The notes beneath the pieces were generated by a model that made no database searches, was not told the origin of the DNA, and was given only the letters and a program-made list of their open reading frames with translations. A DNA stretch of 64,000 bases from Atopsyche davidsoni (taxonomy: Eukaryota > Arthropoda > Insecta > Trichoptera > Hydrobiosidae): the NCBI GenBank assembly GCA_022113835.1, contig JAILWY010000027.1:12278501-12342500 (forward strand), in the 5' to 3' direction. Position numbers and translations under genes: made by a program. Positions 46,587-58,100 of this stretch are shown here, in pieces; positions within the stretch are counted from its first letter, which is position 1, and each line of letters begins with the position of its first letter.

Positions 46587-48961
46587 TGTGACGATTCGTG
46601 GATTCGAAGCGTCGCAAATAATGAACTATGTAAATATTCAAATTTATCTTGCGGGGCGCTATTTCAAACTTAGCGTGCAAAAAAAAACCGAGGGGCTTTA
46701 GGGGCTGGAGTCTTTCGCAGGAGAGAGGCCATGTCAAGTGCGCCACACATGGTTGACATTATTTCTGGAATGTAGGGTCCCTTCGCAGGTAGAAAGTCAG
46801 CGGCTCGAGAGCGTCCGACGCGCAAAAATGGGCATTCAATCGTCATCGCCGGAGCAGACGGGTCCTTCTGGTGCAGAGGACAAAGGCGAGCAGTCACGTC
46901 CCGGATGAACGCGTCTCTTCAAATACCAAATAATTAGATATTATTTCGAATCTTTAATTAAATGTAGATTCAGTGGTCAAGGGATGCTGCCGATCGGGGA
47001 GCTGGAACATCGAAGCAGACGGATGAGTTTCAATTTATTTTATACGCTGATTTTTATGAACGCGACGGAGCCGACGTGCGTGTTATTACGTGTTATTTCT
47101 TCCAGCTTCGATATTCGATTAATGTAGTATTGTTAAGTAAGGTTATAGGTTAATTTTAATTGTATTGAGTTCGTCCGCGGCGTCTTAATCCAGGGTAGAT
47201 TTATAATTTACGTTATTATTATTTAACTCTACGGTCATATGATAGGCTTCTAAATTAGATCGTATGGTGTATTTTTATGGTATATTTAATTTGGGTTTAT
47301 GTTAATTTTAAATGTTTGGGTGTACTTTTCTTACAGCAAATCTCATTAGGGGCTTTCGATCGCTATTCACGGACCACCTGGGATCATTCAATTACCCTTA
47401 TATTATTTTATATGCTCTGTATTTTACCTGGAGAAATACGCGATCGTGTAACCGAGTGGCTTACGTTTCTTCTAGCCGGGGGGAGGGGACCTGCGTACGG
47501 AAGCGTTTAAAGGATTTTATACTCACGCTATACGGTTGCGGCGGACTTGGGTTTCGGATTATTATCGAGCGTCTATTGACATTAAGAAATATTTTATATT
47601 TTAGATATTTAAGCGTATTTTATTTTGAGTATTCGGGTAGTATATATATTTTTCCGCGGGCTTGTTGCGTTACGGCGGGGTTGGGACGCCATTTTGTGAG
47701 CGTCTGCGGTTGCATTGCCGGGAAGGTTGGGGCGGTACTTACCGACATTAACGTTAGCGTCTGTTCGCGCGTTGAACGGAAGAGAGCGTGCGGTTTATTT
47801 TAGATTGGCCGAGTTAGGGAGCGTGTATTATCAATGATATTTTATATGTAATAATTTTAAGAAATTAGTTAATAAGTCTTCGATGCTAGGATTGCCGAAG
47901 GGGAATTTTCTACCGTGTTTAGTATTAAATTTAGTACCCTGTATGTATTAGAGCGTAGCCGCTCAAATAATCTCCTGACACATAATATTACCACAATTTG
48001 GACACTCGCGGGTTCCGCCGAATTCGAATTAAGCCGCTAGATCGCGTTCTACTGGAACGGCCGTCATCCTGTAACGCTGATCTGAAACTCACAATCACTG
48101 AGTGAACCTGATATCAGGCGACAATCGGAGTGAAAGCCTCCAGTTCAGATTAGGGTGTATAGGGTTCTAACGGCCGTTGTGGAACAATAATTGATCTTCG
48201 GAGAAAACGGGAGCGTCCGAGTCGACCGTACCAAATTTTGTACTAACTGTAGAGAGTAAATTAGTTGCTTTGAGAGCTGAGGAATTGAGCCTACAATACA
48301 GAAACAATCTCGTCATATCTCTAACTACGCAGAAAGGGTTAATTTCCCTTGTTCCAGAACATATAAATTACTCGGCGACACCGTCGTCCAACGTTCCCGA
48401 TCATCCGGTGTCCTGCCTTTGGCGGCCCGCAACTTTAAAAATAAACACAAGGAGTTCTCTTCAGTTCGAGACGGATTGCAAGTCCTAACAAAATTGCAGC
48501 AGAAAATGTTTCTGTATTGACGGATTTCGTTTCCTTGACTCTCGTTCAGATTTGATTGATTGAATTCAGAGTAGATTCGTGTTCGTTTATACCGTTAAAT
48601 GTTGGACAGAGGACTCGCCCGTGTCATAAAGAGTACGCGGAATTAGATTGTCGAAAAAATTAGGGAGCGTTGGGTTGGCAGTCACTGTCCTGAGTGTTTG
48701 TACGTGTTGTACACAATACGAAACACTTAGGATACCTGAACTTGGGGATGGAAATGAGAGCTGCAGTTCTCAAAGGTGGCCAATATCGCGAAAAAAGATT
48801 TACCTCAATCAAACAATTCTGAACCACTAGTTTTAAGTTAATTTTTGTTTTAAAAGTTTTCAGGAAAATTATTACTAGGAATTTTATAACGTTCGCGTCT
48901 AATTTAATTAAGGTTATTATAATTAGAATTATTAGCTTAGGCAGGGGGTGGAATCACCACA
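46587..48961 (+). repeat. 3' LTR (2,375 bp)
   Basis: Copy of the 5' LTR with the same length and the same internal reading frames. No difference was seen in any of the lines compared by eye. A TATA-like run at 47641-47649 and AATAAA at 48440-48445 recur. The host sequence resumes at 48962 with the ATAT duplication. Confidence 0.95.
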
Positions 48962-48965
48962 ATAT

Positions 48966-51770
48966 GTTCTCCTGCTTCCATATATTGTTCCATGTTTTTT
49001 ATTCGTAGCTAACATGAGAAAAATAATACTGCGCAATCTTCTTTAAAGCGTTAAATAATTTTATTTTTAAATGGTCAATAATATTTTCGGATGTATTAAT
49101 AAAAAAATATTATATATCATAAATATTTAGTACGTTATACTATACGATATGCTTTAATAATGATCAACACCCACCAACCCTGCTCAATAGACCTTTACTC
49201 AACACAAACACTATCCGTAAAACATGAAGGGTAGATAGAAATTCATAACTGTGCCTTTCTTCATAAAGCTATTGATCAAATGTAAAATGATTCAATTTGG
49301 TACCTTTTTCCATTATTGATATGACTTTCACCGCACGTTAAAGTAAGTATAAAAATACAGTGAAGAACGAAGGAAAGATACTAAGCTCATTGTAATAATT
49401 TAACGTAGAGATACTGATGTATTATTTAGCTTGAAGTTCGCTGCTCCACTTTCAGAGAAAAACCTATTGTACGGAATATCATATTACAGCCAAACTAAAA
49501 GCTTAAATAGAAGTTCACAGCAGCAAAATAAAAATAATATGGAACACTTCCACCGCAGATAAAGGCGTCTGGAGTTATAGCCTTCGGTGGGGATGGTGGG
49601 CAGCTTCTCAGCCAAGAAAATCTATCATAAATAGCACTGCCATTTCAGTATCCATTCGGAAAGAAGATACGTAGTTGCAAATGAATTAAATTTCTGAAGG
49701 GTTGTTTTAAAACAACCCTTTTAACACGATTAATCGAGCATGCAATCTTTGAGTTAGCATCAATTTCATGGAAATTATTTATACTGTAGCTATTTACTGT
49801 GATGCTGTTTTTCAATTAGCTCTTTTTGGCACCTAAGTAAATGCAAGACAGGTATCTGTTAATATAAATAATTTATAATAATACGAGAAATATTTGTTAT
49901 TTTGAATTTGAATCGATCACTTAAAACAGGCTTTGTAACTGGTTTATATTTTTTTCAAAATTGACATTTTCATAACTTCAGTTACATAAATAGGTTTCCG
50001 TCCAAAATAAAGAGCTCAGCTGGAGGTGGTCGTTTTTATTTTTAATACAAAAGGGTTGATGTTATCTGCAGCGTTGGTAATTGACCATTTTCCACATCGG
50101 TGAGTTTTTTCTCAACGCAACACGTTGAATTTTTATGGAATTTTTTTTTAATAATGTCATAAATATTCTATGCCATGAGATAGGAAACTCTCTCAATAAA
50201 GTGTCGGCATCCTGTGTCAAGGAATACGATTTTATATACACTTAAAATGTCTCACTTTATGAGATAATAATGCTAGAATTTACAATTACTCTCGGATAAG
50301 GTTTCACACACTGTAGCTATAAGAAATAGTATATTATGTGTAAAATATTTAATGTGTGTAAAATAGTGTATAATAGTGAGTAAAATGGGTAAAATTTTAA
50401 AATTTTAATTATTTAAGTTTCTAATTTATTCAAATAAATTCAATAACTGAAATAAGTTTCAATAATTATTCAATACTGAAACCAAATTAAAAAGACCGCA
50501 TTTTTGCAATGACCTATAAACTTGAATTGTATAAATCCGCAATGTTTATGTATCCAGGTTTTTTTCGTTTATATTTTTTTTGTAATTAATTCTGATTTTG
50601 TAACATTTTTGAAATGATTAAATTATCTTACAATTAAAAAACCAAATGGTTATTAAAAAAATCATAAAAATCAAGATTAAAAAAAACACCTTGAAACATT
50701 AACTAAATTCCGCCATTTAAATTTTGTCGTGCACTCAATCTTAATTACACCGATTATAACTAGTTTTAAGTGTAATCGAATTATAATCATGCAAAATAAT
50801 CATTATAATTAAAACGTAGTAAAATATTAAGCGTTAAATCATACAGTCAAAGTTCCTAACCCTTATTTTAGCATGAAGCATGCGAAATTTCTGCTCCCCC
50901 TCCCCTACCCTTGTATAATTATTCAAAGTGTTTCTACAAGTATTTTCAGTTATAACAAAATAAATAATAAACTTAACGATCGATTCGCTATTATAATATC
51001 ACAAAATGTATTATTTTTATTATGAGTGTTTATATAAAAAATATAATGAATTATAAAAAGATGTTATACTGAAAAAAGAGATTGATGGAAAATGTTCTTT
51101 ACATGCAGATGGTCACTCAAAACAACCATTTCTTTAAAAAATTTAATGTCTTTCATTCTAGTGAAAATCAAAAAAACCATTATTTAAAAAAAATAAATGC
51201 ATGGAGATAAAAAAGCGATATAAATAATTTATTAAGTATTGTAACCATTGTGCACTGCGGACCATGAATTAAGCACCGCAAAATATCGACATTTCTCTAC
51301 ATGGGCATATTTGACCCCCAGCGGGCTGTTTATGCCTGATAAGAAACGCAGGTCATTAACGGTTAAAGCTCAGGTGTACTCCGAATTACATACAGGTGAG
51401 CTAGGCAAATATTTAATCCGTGGGGACTAACCCTTCTGCAGTCAAAAACAACTTTTGCGTGGGGTCGAAGCTATTGTGTTATTTACTGCCTTATTTACAG
51501 GAAAATAACAACAATGAGAGTTATACTTAGTAAATTCAAAAGCAGGACTTTATTTTGATAAAATCGATTTGTATTGTTTTTGAGCACTGCTATGGATGTA
51601 CTACACGGAAAACTAAATATTAAACATTCTTATTTTTATAACTCAACGTGTATTTGGTGCAACAATATAAAGATAAACAATTTATTCATAATCCTGTTAA
51701 AGACACTTGAGACGTTTGAACCTCTTTTTCCACGACTGTTGCAGTCAGATATTCTATAATATTGAGACAA
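48966..51770. other. AT-rich sequence with a perfect palindrome and a short tandem patch
   Basis: A 24-bp perfect palindrome lies at 49697-49720. At about 50335-50395 the phrase GTGTAAAAT and variants repeat four or five times. No gene recognised. Confidence 0.6.
49697..49720. repeat. 24-bp perfect palindrome
   Basis: AAGGGTTGTTTT followed directly by its reverse complement, with no spacer. No terminal repeats or duplication around it that would make it a transposon end. Confidence 0.9.

Positions 51771-51772
<2 letters not shown>

Positions 51773-51833
<61 letters not shown>
51773..51833. repeat. (AT)n microsatellite, about 30 units
   Basis: Uninterrupted AT dinucleotide run of 61 bases. 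Probably length-variable, and prone to cruciform formation and assembly error. Confidence 0.97.
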
Positions 51834-51837
<4 letters not shown>

Positions 51838-52090
51838 TTAAAACATAAATTCCTATAATATTAACATGAATACCATCACAGAAAAATGATTAAAAGTCTG
51901 CAGTAGAAGAAATGGATATTGCTGCTTTACATAGCAGAATACATATAGCGCTGAAAAATAGCAAAACCATGGTTTAAAAAAATATTTTCAAAGTGTAAAA
52001 TATCAAGTATAAAATAGCAAACCAGTTGAAGCAGCTAAAGTGTTATACAGATTTTACAGTAAAATAGATTGGAAAGTGTGTTTATATCAC
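51834..52090. other. AT-rich sequence, nothing recognised
   Basis: No features supported. Confidence 0.6.
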
Positions 52091-52102
52091 TATCACAAGT
52101 GT

Positions 52103-52246
52103 ATGTCTATTTTGTGTATTGAACGTCAATCAAGTGCGTTTTAACTATCTTTACAGGCTTGTATTACTTACTAGTAAGATTAGGCATATTTTTCACATAC
52201 TTTGAATCATTTTCAATATGTGAAAAAATATTCCTAATCATATTAG
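52103..52246 (+). mobile_element. FBT-7, hairpin-only foldback copy
   Basis: 144 bp flanked by an exact 12-bp duplication TATCACAAGTGT (52091-52102 and 52247-52258). It starts with the conserved terminus ATGTCTATTTTGTGTATTGA, continues through CAATCAAGTGCG and ATTAGGCATATTTTTCACAT, then folds back as ATGTGAAAAAATATTCCTAA to TCATATTAG. The tRNA module and spacer are missing. It gives the clearest definition of both family termini. Confidence 0.9.
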
Positions 52247-52258
52247 TATCACAAGTGT

Positions 52259-52830
52259 GTTTTAGTGATAAAATGTTCATGGCACTTATTCACATTCAAA
52301 ACAGTCAAACTCAATACGGCACTAGACCAAAATTGCCTCGAGGTTTGTTTTAAAAAAAAATTAAAAACGTATAATTTGTTCAATGGTGTTAAAATATTTT
52401 TGGACTTTGTTACTTGCAGGTGACCGCATGAAAATATTCAAACGAGTATTTTGCAGGTGTAAACTAGCGCGTTAATGCTTTGTGAACGTTTCAGATTTTC
52501 TTATCTATTTATGAGGTAATTAGAATAATGTATCGCGGCTGAGCAGGTGGGTAAATGGCTTTCCTGTGCAGGTAATGTTGCCATGCTCCGCCGTGTCCCA
52601 CCAGCTTCACCTGTGCGGCTGAACTCAAGCACCGTGTTATTATTTGCGCTACTCCGTGTACGACAGAGAATTACCAATATTTGTCTAATTAGTGTAAATG
52701 ACACAACCGTTATCTCGACGAAAATAATAGGCAAAGCCAATATATATTATAAAAGTTCATAAGACTTGAAAACCAAATTTCCATATACATAGTATAAAAT
52801 AATCAAACAGTTTCATTTACTTTTGAAAAA
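52259..52830. other. AT-rich with a GC-richer patch
   Basis: 52530-52660 is GC-richer with frames open on both strands (minus 52501-52740, plus 52547-52762). Neither is recognised. Confidence 0.45.
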
Positions 52831-52837
52831 CTTAATA

Positions 52838-53350
52838 GGGTGTCCAAACAGAGCATCGCGTATTTGTTAGTTCAGTAAAACAAAAACCACTTGTAATCAA
52901 GTATTTTTTTTATTGTTGATTATAAGAATACAAAATGGAAAATTATTTCAAAAAGATGATGTTATCCAAATGGTGTTATCCTCTTCTAATCTGGAACGAA
53001 GATTGCTGATAACACACTGACACATAACCCTCGATATTGCTGCCCCATTTCTGACCTGATGTTTTATTCTCATATACCCTACTTTTAAGGTACCTCCGTA
53101 CGAAATAGTCAAGAGGGCTAAGGTCGGGGCTTCTGGGAGGCCAGTTGATGTTACCTCTACGTGAAATGACCTTATTAGGGAATAATTCGTCAACAGCTTC
53201 AATTGATTGATTGGATGCATGACAAGTTTTGATGGAACCACGTTTTTGAGTTGAAACCTTGAAACTCCTGCAACTCTGGACCCAAAAAATTTCGCAGCAT
53301 ATCGCAATAACGGTCATTAAAACAAATACCCGATACTCTTTTTGGACACC
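52838..53350 (-). mobile_element. Deleted mariner-type transposon, 513 bp
   Basis: Inverted termini of about 30 bp: left GGGTGTCCAAACAGAGCATC followed by GCGTATTTGTT, and right (reverse complement) GGTGTCCAAAAAGAGTATCG followed by GGTATTTGTT. TA dinucleotides flank both ends (52836-52837 and 53351-53352), the hallmark of Tc1/mariner insertion. Inside, on the minus strand, is the C-terminal third of a transposase. The element arose by internal deletion from a longer autonomous copy. Confidence 0.92.
52948..53240 (-). pseudogene. mariner-type transposase C-terminal relic
   Basis: Minus-strand remnant of a DDE/D transposase. SIEAVDELFPNKVISRRGNI, then NWPPRSPDLSPLDYF, reproduces the conserved region around the third catalytic acidic residue. 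Here it is Asp (codon about 53108-53110), which places it with mariner rather than Tc1 (Glu). The ensuing YLKSRVYENK is typical of insect mariner-type proteins. A frameshift follows, after which the sister frame continues ISRVMCQCVISNLRSRLEED to the end near 52948. The N-terminal DNA-binding domain and the first two catalytic Asp residues are absent, so it is inactive. Confidence 0.88.
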
Positions 53351-53352
53351 TA

Positions 53353-54640
53353 TATTAAATAATAAAATAGAAATAAACATTGCATTCTTGTCTTTCCTGA
53401 CTAAATAACAAACGTTTCATTCAAAATATACTCACGTATATAATTTATTTTTAATATAACATACAACAACTAAATTCTAAAAATTTACTTTAAAATAAGT
53501 AAGTAATGTTCAAAGAAATTATGACTCTTACTTTTTACGCGTGTATTTACTCATGTGTGTTAAAATACTCTTCTGCGTTCATATATCAAGCAAGCGTGTA
53601 TAAAACAGATAAACATGTCCCCAAATATAACAAATTAATTGTCACCATAATTCAGCTGATAAACGCGTACAGATATGTACGTAGTACTTGAAAATACAAA
53701 GTGTCACCACAAACTATGAGATTTAACTTTTTTTATTTCCCTGTCCTGGAATTTAACCGTGCCACGTTCGTAGATAAACAAACACGGGTTTTTCTTACCC
53801 ACCAATGCTGGGGCCGGTTTTAACACGTCCAACTCAACGCTTAAAATATTTTGATTTAATTTAAAATTTACACAAACAGATATGGTTTTCTTTTAGTTTA
53901 ACATAAGATTTAAGGATAGAATAATATTGTTTGTAATTACTGTTTAAAATTCATTTTTCTTCATCAAGTGCCTCTCAGAGAAGGTTGGCGACAATTTCAC
54001 TGACCATATACTCATGTTATGTCAGTGTTCATGGTTTTCTAAGGAGGAAGTAGTGTCATAGAAATACCGTGTTTTCACACCCTAGTGGAATTTTAAAAAT
54101 GATTTTTTTTATAAATATTTGCACCCTAAAATATTTTTAGTTAATTTTATATTTCAAATATATCACTGCAAGCGAAGAGCGTTCAATATTCATAATCCTG
54201 TATTGTATTTCACACAATTCTAATATCGGAATATCCGGTATTATCCGGATTCTAAGCAAACCGCCCCTAATCCTATTCCAACCCCCCGCGCCAGGCGAGC
54301 TCCTGCTGTAGATAAAGCCGGGGTCGAATACACGACATTTTTAATTACACACATTACATTCTGGTAGAAAGTTCAGCAAGTGAACTTTAATAATATTAAT
54401 TATAATATAATTTACACATAAAGCCAATATCGTTAATCAAACTCAAAACATATTTTAATTATTTTTTTAATACGGTTTTTGATTTCTGATTAAAACTTGC
54501 AGGGTAATGATGAATTCAAATTTAGGCAAAAGGTCACAAAAATTATCAAAGCTATTTCTATAACCTTTTTACTTACATTTAAAGATATTGTTTGAATAAA
54601 TTACCAAAGCACAAGGTAGTAACATATACTTAAAACAAAA
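53353..54640. other. AT-rich sequence; small GC-rich patch at 54.24-54.33 kb
   Basis: Patch 54240-54330 contains CCCCCCGCGCC and several CpGs. No frame or repeat is recognised. Confidence 0.5.
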
Positions 54641-54648
54641 GCCTTATG

Positions 54649-55145
54649 TTACTTATATGATTAGGCACATTAGTTCACACATAGAAGATGATTAAATTAT
54701 CGATGATGATTATACCATCCACTGTACTAACGAACCTCATCCATTAATAGAGTATGATTGTTAAAAATTATCGATTAAAGGATGTGGTTCGTTAGTACAA
54801 TGGATAGAACACCGGCCATGTAAGCCTAAGGATGTGGGTTCAAATCCCACACAAATCACAATGATATTATTCTGAGAGTTTTTTTAATCAACTTCTATGT
54901 GTGAACTAATGTGCCTAATCATATAAGTAATAATATAAACCTGTTATAAGTAATAATTACCCACTTGATTTTGAAGCCTTAAGTGTAAAAAATACATAAA
55001 TGTTACACAAACGTGAACAATCGTAGATTCATATTCTGTGTATATGTATTAAAAATATATCTTTGATTTCATTAATTGAAAATGGTATCATAGTTAATAT
55101 GAGTAATTCTCGAAATGCTCCATATCAAACCTGAAACGTGTTTTT
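54649..55145 (+). mobile_element. FBT-8, foldback tRNA-bearing copy with extra module
   Basis: Left arm starts at the variable terminus (ACTTATATGATTAGGCACAT) and is shortened. A partial minus-strand tRNA-like fragment (about 54713-54741) is followed by the spacer core and a full plus-strand tRNA-like module, then the right arm (TTCTATGTGTGAACTAATGT) and CACTTGATTTTGAAGCCTTA. The last runs into a module of about 185 bp that is the reverse complement of 24182-24372 in FBT-2. I could not identify a target duplication, so borders are approximate. Confidence 0.82.
54784..54859 (+). pseudogene. tRNA-Thr-like segment of FBT-8
   Basis: 76 nt: acceptor strands GTGGTTC / AAATCAC, A-box-like TAGTACAATGG, anticodon arm CCGGC-CATGTAA-GCCTA (anticodon TGT) and perfect B box GGGTTCAAATCCC. 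Confidence 0.65.
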
Positions 55146-58100
55146 CAATGCCAAATACGTTATGTAAAGCATTAAAATCTCTTGAACGCAAAGAATCGCA
55201 GTCATTATTTCAATGAAGGAAACCTTAAAATCCCCGCAAAAGCCTCCGCACGCACGGGCTGGGAGATAACGCTAACCGCGTGACCAGATCTATGGGGTAC
55301 GTGACACCCTGAAACAATTAAAGAATCCCCTTGCGCCGGCTCCGCAGGGGTTGCTCCTTCCAACCACCGTGTAAGCAAAACTTCTCGATTTAGTTTCGTT
55401 ACATGTGGGCTTAGATATTTAAGATTTCAGTAGTATGCAATGTAACGGGTTTTCAAAATGAAGCAGTTAAACTAGTTACCTTATTTTACTTAGGTTTTTT
55501 TTTTAAATAAATTTACTAAGAAAAATAACAGCTGCTCGTGATTTTATAACACGCATAACTCAAATTAGATTTACATATAATTATTAATAGTACAGTGAAC
55601 ACAATATTTTTACATTTTCGTTAAAAGCCCAGTAATTTATATATATGACGATCTGAAGATTTTTTGGGTACTTTTCTACATTGTGGTCTCCAAGCAACTA
55701 TTTAAAACGGAGTTTATGGTAGAAGATAAAACTTACGTTGAAGCTTCACATCTAATAAATCCTGGTTGCCAAAACCTTTATGAATATATAAATCTTTGTC
55801 CTGAGATTGTGTACACATTTATCTTTTCAACTCGTGAAAAAATAAATTTTCTTATAAAGATAAAGAAACTAGTACACATCTTTAATCACTTTACAATACG
55901 CAAGACATTCAATATATATTTTCTACAATCAATAAGTAGTATGTTGAAGCTATAACTTTCTCCTCCATTTCCTCGTAAATTACAAAACCTTCACGTATAT
56001 TTCTCGGTATCGGATAGCTAGAAAATGGTTTTTTTTCTAGATATTTTCCGTTACTTGAAACTCGTTTTTAATAAACTAGAAGTGACGTACGCACCAGACC
56101 GAATAATATTATCACACAAAAAGATATTGGGGTTCGTAATGGAGGCATGTTACTCCACCCTTTCATGGAAAAATATGTGTTTTTTGCAAGAAAGACGGAA
56201 AAACTAATTTAAATATTACAACTGCCTGTGAGTCATGGCATTTTCTTTTAATTTACTCGTAATATTATAGAATAATGCTAGATGTGAAATCTTAAAATTT
56301 TATATTTAAGGGGCTTACTGGTTATTTAAAAATAACAATGCTTCCAACTAGTTATAATTACTTTATAATAAATTCAACGTAAAAATATATTTAGTTTTAA
56401 TGCATATCATCTCAGAAGAAAACTTTCTGTATATTTGTGTACTTTCCTGAAACCACCCCAAGTTCCTATCCGCCCTAAGTGTTACCACCTGACATTATGT
56501 CTAACTAACCAGTCTAATTTTCCTTCTGAGAATAGCAAAGTACAATGAGCGCAACGATTAAATAGAATTAGTGATGGGAAAAATCGATTTTGCGTATATT
56601 ATTCAAGAAGATACTCGACTTGTGATCGATCGAATGAACTATTTTTACTTTCCATAAAAACTTTCCAAGTACCAAAAAAAAATTATTTTAACTTTTAAAT
56701 TTAAAGTTTCAAAGGGTATATTTTTTTTAAGTTGAAAAGCTCAAAATTTATTGCGTATAACCTTAATTATTTTTAAAAGTAAAGTTTTAAATTCGATTTT
56801 CTAAAGAGCAAACCTATTTAAATTTTTTAAAAAAATGTGTTAAATTTAGATATTTACAATGTGTTGTTTTTTGTCTTGGTGTTTTAAAATGATTAAATTG
56901 ATTTTTATTATCTGAAATTCAATAATAATTTAAGATCCAATGACTGCTGAATCATCAATTCGTTCATCTATTATTTTATTTGTTTGTTTGCAATAATCGA
57001 TTTCAACAAATTTTCAATTGTTCAATTTTTCCCAATAATTCTTGGAATACTTCTGCAAACTGATTTAACTGGCAAAACTATGAATGAGCTAATTTCAAGG
57101 AGATTTTGATAATCTTAATATCCTAGCCATTTGGCTGATCATATAAGTTATATTCATAATGCTTAGTAATAATTTATATACTTATCAAATTCAATAATAA
57201 CTAACTCCAAAAGTATAAAGAAACGATACATAATATTTTTGAAAGTATTAAAACTTTTCAATACTTTTTGAATAATATGATTTTTGGAATAACTTTATAG
57301 TATTATTAAAATTATATTCTATATATTGGGTATCATGGGTTTTCAAGATGCTATTTTAACTTGATCAATCTCATCTAGTTAACGTAGTTTTTTTTCTAGT
57401 TAATGTAATTTTTTGATCACACACTCAGATGTTTTAATGGTTCTTCTTTTTTTTTTTAGAATATATGTCTGACTCTTCGAGATACATAAAAGCAAGTCAA
57501 ATGAATACAAACCTGGCGTGTCACGTATCATGCTCTAGTTCTTTTGCTCGTGGTGTTGTTTCTTTCTATTTGTTCTGACAATGTCAGGCAAACAGTCTTT
57601 GATAAACATTGAAAATGTGAAATACTAGAAATTAAAGTGTATATGGACAAAATTTATTTAATGTGACAAAAAGTAACTGAAAGTTATCCATTATAATATT
57701 TTAAATAAATCTTCGAAATAAAGTGATTGTATTTTCCTAATCAGTGGCTTATGAAATAAAGTACCTCAATGTATAGTTATATTTAAAAAAAAATGAAATT
57801 TAATAGCAAACACATATCTTGTTGTTTTTTTTTCATCTAAATAAGTGAGTTTTACGATTCAAACAAGCAGTTGAATTATAATTTGTAAAAAGTAGACAAA
57901 AGGCTTTTTAAAAAAGGCAGGATTTTCACTCAAGGTTATTTCAACGAATATTTAAATAAATTATTGAGCAAGACACCAGCATTTAACTCAAATGTTAGGC
58001 TTATTAATTAAAAATTATTCTCACAAGAATACAGGGGGTGTAAAGTCAGAACGAAGAAAAAACGTTTCAGATTAATTTGTCATCAAAAACAAACCCTTGG

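Larger units (their letters stand above)
42116..48961 (+). mobile_element. Complete non-autonomous LTR retroelement, 6,846 bp
   Basis: Two direct LTRs of 2,375 bp bound a 2,096-bp interior. The insertion is flanked by the 4-bp duplication ATAT (42112-42115 and 48962-48965). The LTRs begin TGTGACG and end CACCACA (TG...CA). A purine tract precedes the 3' LTR and a TGGTGCC sequence follows the 5' LTR, which fixes the plus orientation. The interior has no frame over about 95 codons and no trace of gag, protease, reverse transcriptase or integrase. This is therefore a LARD-like element that must depend on proteins from another element. Every LTR stretch I compared is identical and the two LTRs have the same length, so the insertion is recent. 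Superfamily undecided: a 4-bp duplication fits some Ty3-type elements. Confidence 0.95.

Noticed and set aside
12349..54859. Calling the FBT modules functional tRNA-Thr genes
   Set aside because: They lie inside repeats, have an acceptor-stem mismatch, a poor D arm and A at position 33. They are better explained as tRNA-derived promoter modules.
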